Positions 6,812-6,994 of a DNA stretch of 6,994 nt are shown one piece after another. Both the position numbers and the translations under genes were made by a program. Position 1 is the first letter of the stretch. Every line of letters begins with the position of its first letter. The notes below the pieces were generated by a model. That model saw only the letters and a program-made list of their open reading frames with translations, was not told where the DNA came from and did not search any database. Origin of the DNA: DASWJZ01 sp050728815 (GTDB lineage: Bacteria; Pseudomonadota; Alphaproteobacteria; Rhizobiales; Afifellaceae); the NCBI GenBank assembly GCA_050728815.1, contig JBOHKB010000262.1, positions 1-6,994 on the forward strand, given 5' to 3'.

Positions 6812-6994
6812 TCATTCCGCCGCCGGCCGTTGCGCGTAGCCTAGCCGACGGTTGAGTTCTTCGAGAAGCCTTGCGGCGGCCTCGGCGATCGCTGTGCCCG
6901 GCGCAAAGATTGCAGCCGCTCCCGCAGCCTCGAGAGCCGCGTAATCCCTCGGCGGGACGATACCGCCGACCACGATCATGATGTCGCTGCGCCC
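6812..6994 (-). CDS. scpA: C-terminus of a coenzyme-B12-dependent acyl-CoA mutase, probably methylmalonyl-CoA mutase (partial)
   Basis: Only the last 60 codons and a TGA stop are in the window; the frame runs off the right edge. The peptide reads as the end of the B12-binding Rossmann domain: S-D-I-M-I-V-V-G-G-I-V-P-P-R-D-Y, then a helix A-L-E-A-A-G-A, then A-I-F-A-P-G-T and a final amphipathic helix. The V-G-G-x-x-P-P and I-F-x-P-G-T elements are those of methylmalonyl-CoA mutase, which interconverts succinyl-CoA and methylmalonyl-CoA in propionate metabolism. The double glycine lies near the cofactor tail in known structures. A separate B12-binding subunit or an isobutyryl-CoA mutase-type protein would look alike in so short a piece, so the symbol is provisional. 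An extra tail of about a dozen residues (L-G-Y-A-Q-R-P-A-A-E) follows the last helix. Confidence 0.8.
   Translation of the reverse strand, partial: GRSDIMIVVGGIVPPRDYAALEAAGAAAIFAPGTAIAEAAARLLEELNRRLGYAQRPAAE

Overview
The window looks like chromosomal DNA from a GC-rich alphaproteobacterium, probably of the Hyphomicrobiales (Rhizobiales) type. This rests on recognised protein families (a Tat-exported TIGR03808-type repeat protein, a methylmalonyl-CoA mutase-like C-terminus, and a solo ISP-type adenine methylase with its small partner ORF) and on the strong GC bias of most genes. The taxonomic call is an inference, not a measurement. I see no tRNA, rRNA, CRISPR array, insertion sequence or integrase.

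Layout: (1) Bases 1-3046 on the + strand hold a DNA-modification unit. It is a large N6-adenine DNA methyltransferase of the type ISP class, whose reading frame is already open at base 1, followed with an 11-base overlap by a small conserved ORF of unknown function. This part is visibly less GC-biased than the rest, which suggests an acquired restriction-modification or solo-methylase island. (2) Bases 3066-4436 on the - strand hold a Tat-signal-bearing protein with right-handed beta-helix repeats, convergent with the methylase unit and only 19 bases from it. (3) Bases 4437-4566 are the divergent promoter region. (4) Bases 4567-6414 on the + strand hold a radical SAM enzyme with an N-terminal B12-binding-like fold, substrate unknown. 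Its true start may be the internal GTG at 4594, which has a much better ribosome binding site. (5) Bases 6463-6783 on the - strand hold a YbjQ/UPF0145 family protein with a perfect Shine-Dalgarno sequence. (6) Bases 6812-6994 on the - strand hold the last 60 codons of a coenzyme-B12-dependent acyl-CoA mutase, most likely methylmalonyl-CoA mutase, 28 bases upstream of ybjQ and probably co-transcribed with it.

How the genes work together: the methylase and its small partner form a translationally coupled pair. The mutase and ybjQ look like a two-gene end of an operon. The beta-helix protein and the radical SAM gene share a divergent promoter region, which allows but does not show a functional link. 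I do not see a clearly new multi-gene system. The points most worth a second look are the methylase partner with its clamp-binding-like peptide, the uncharacterised radical SAM enzyme, and the compositional boundary near 3050.
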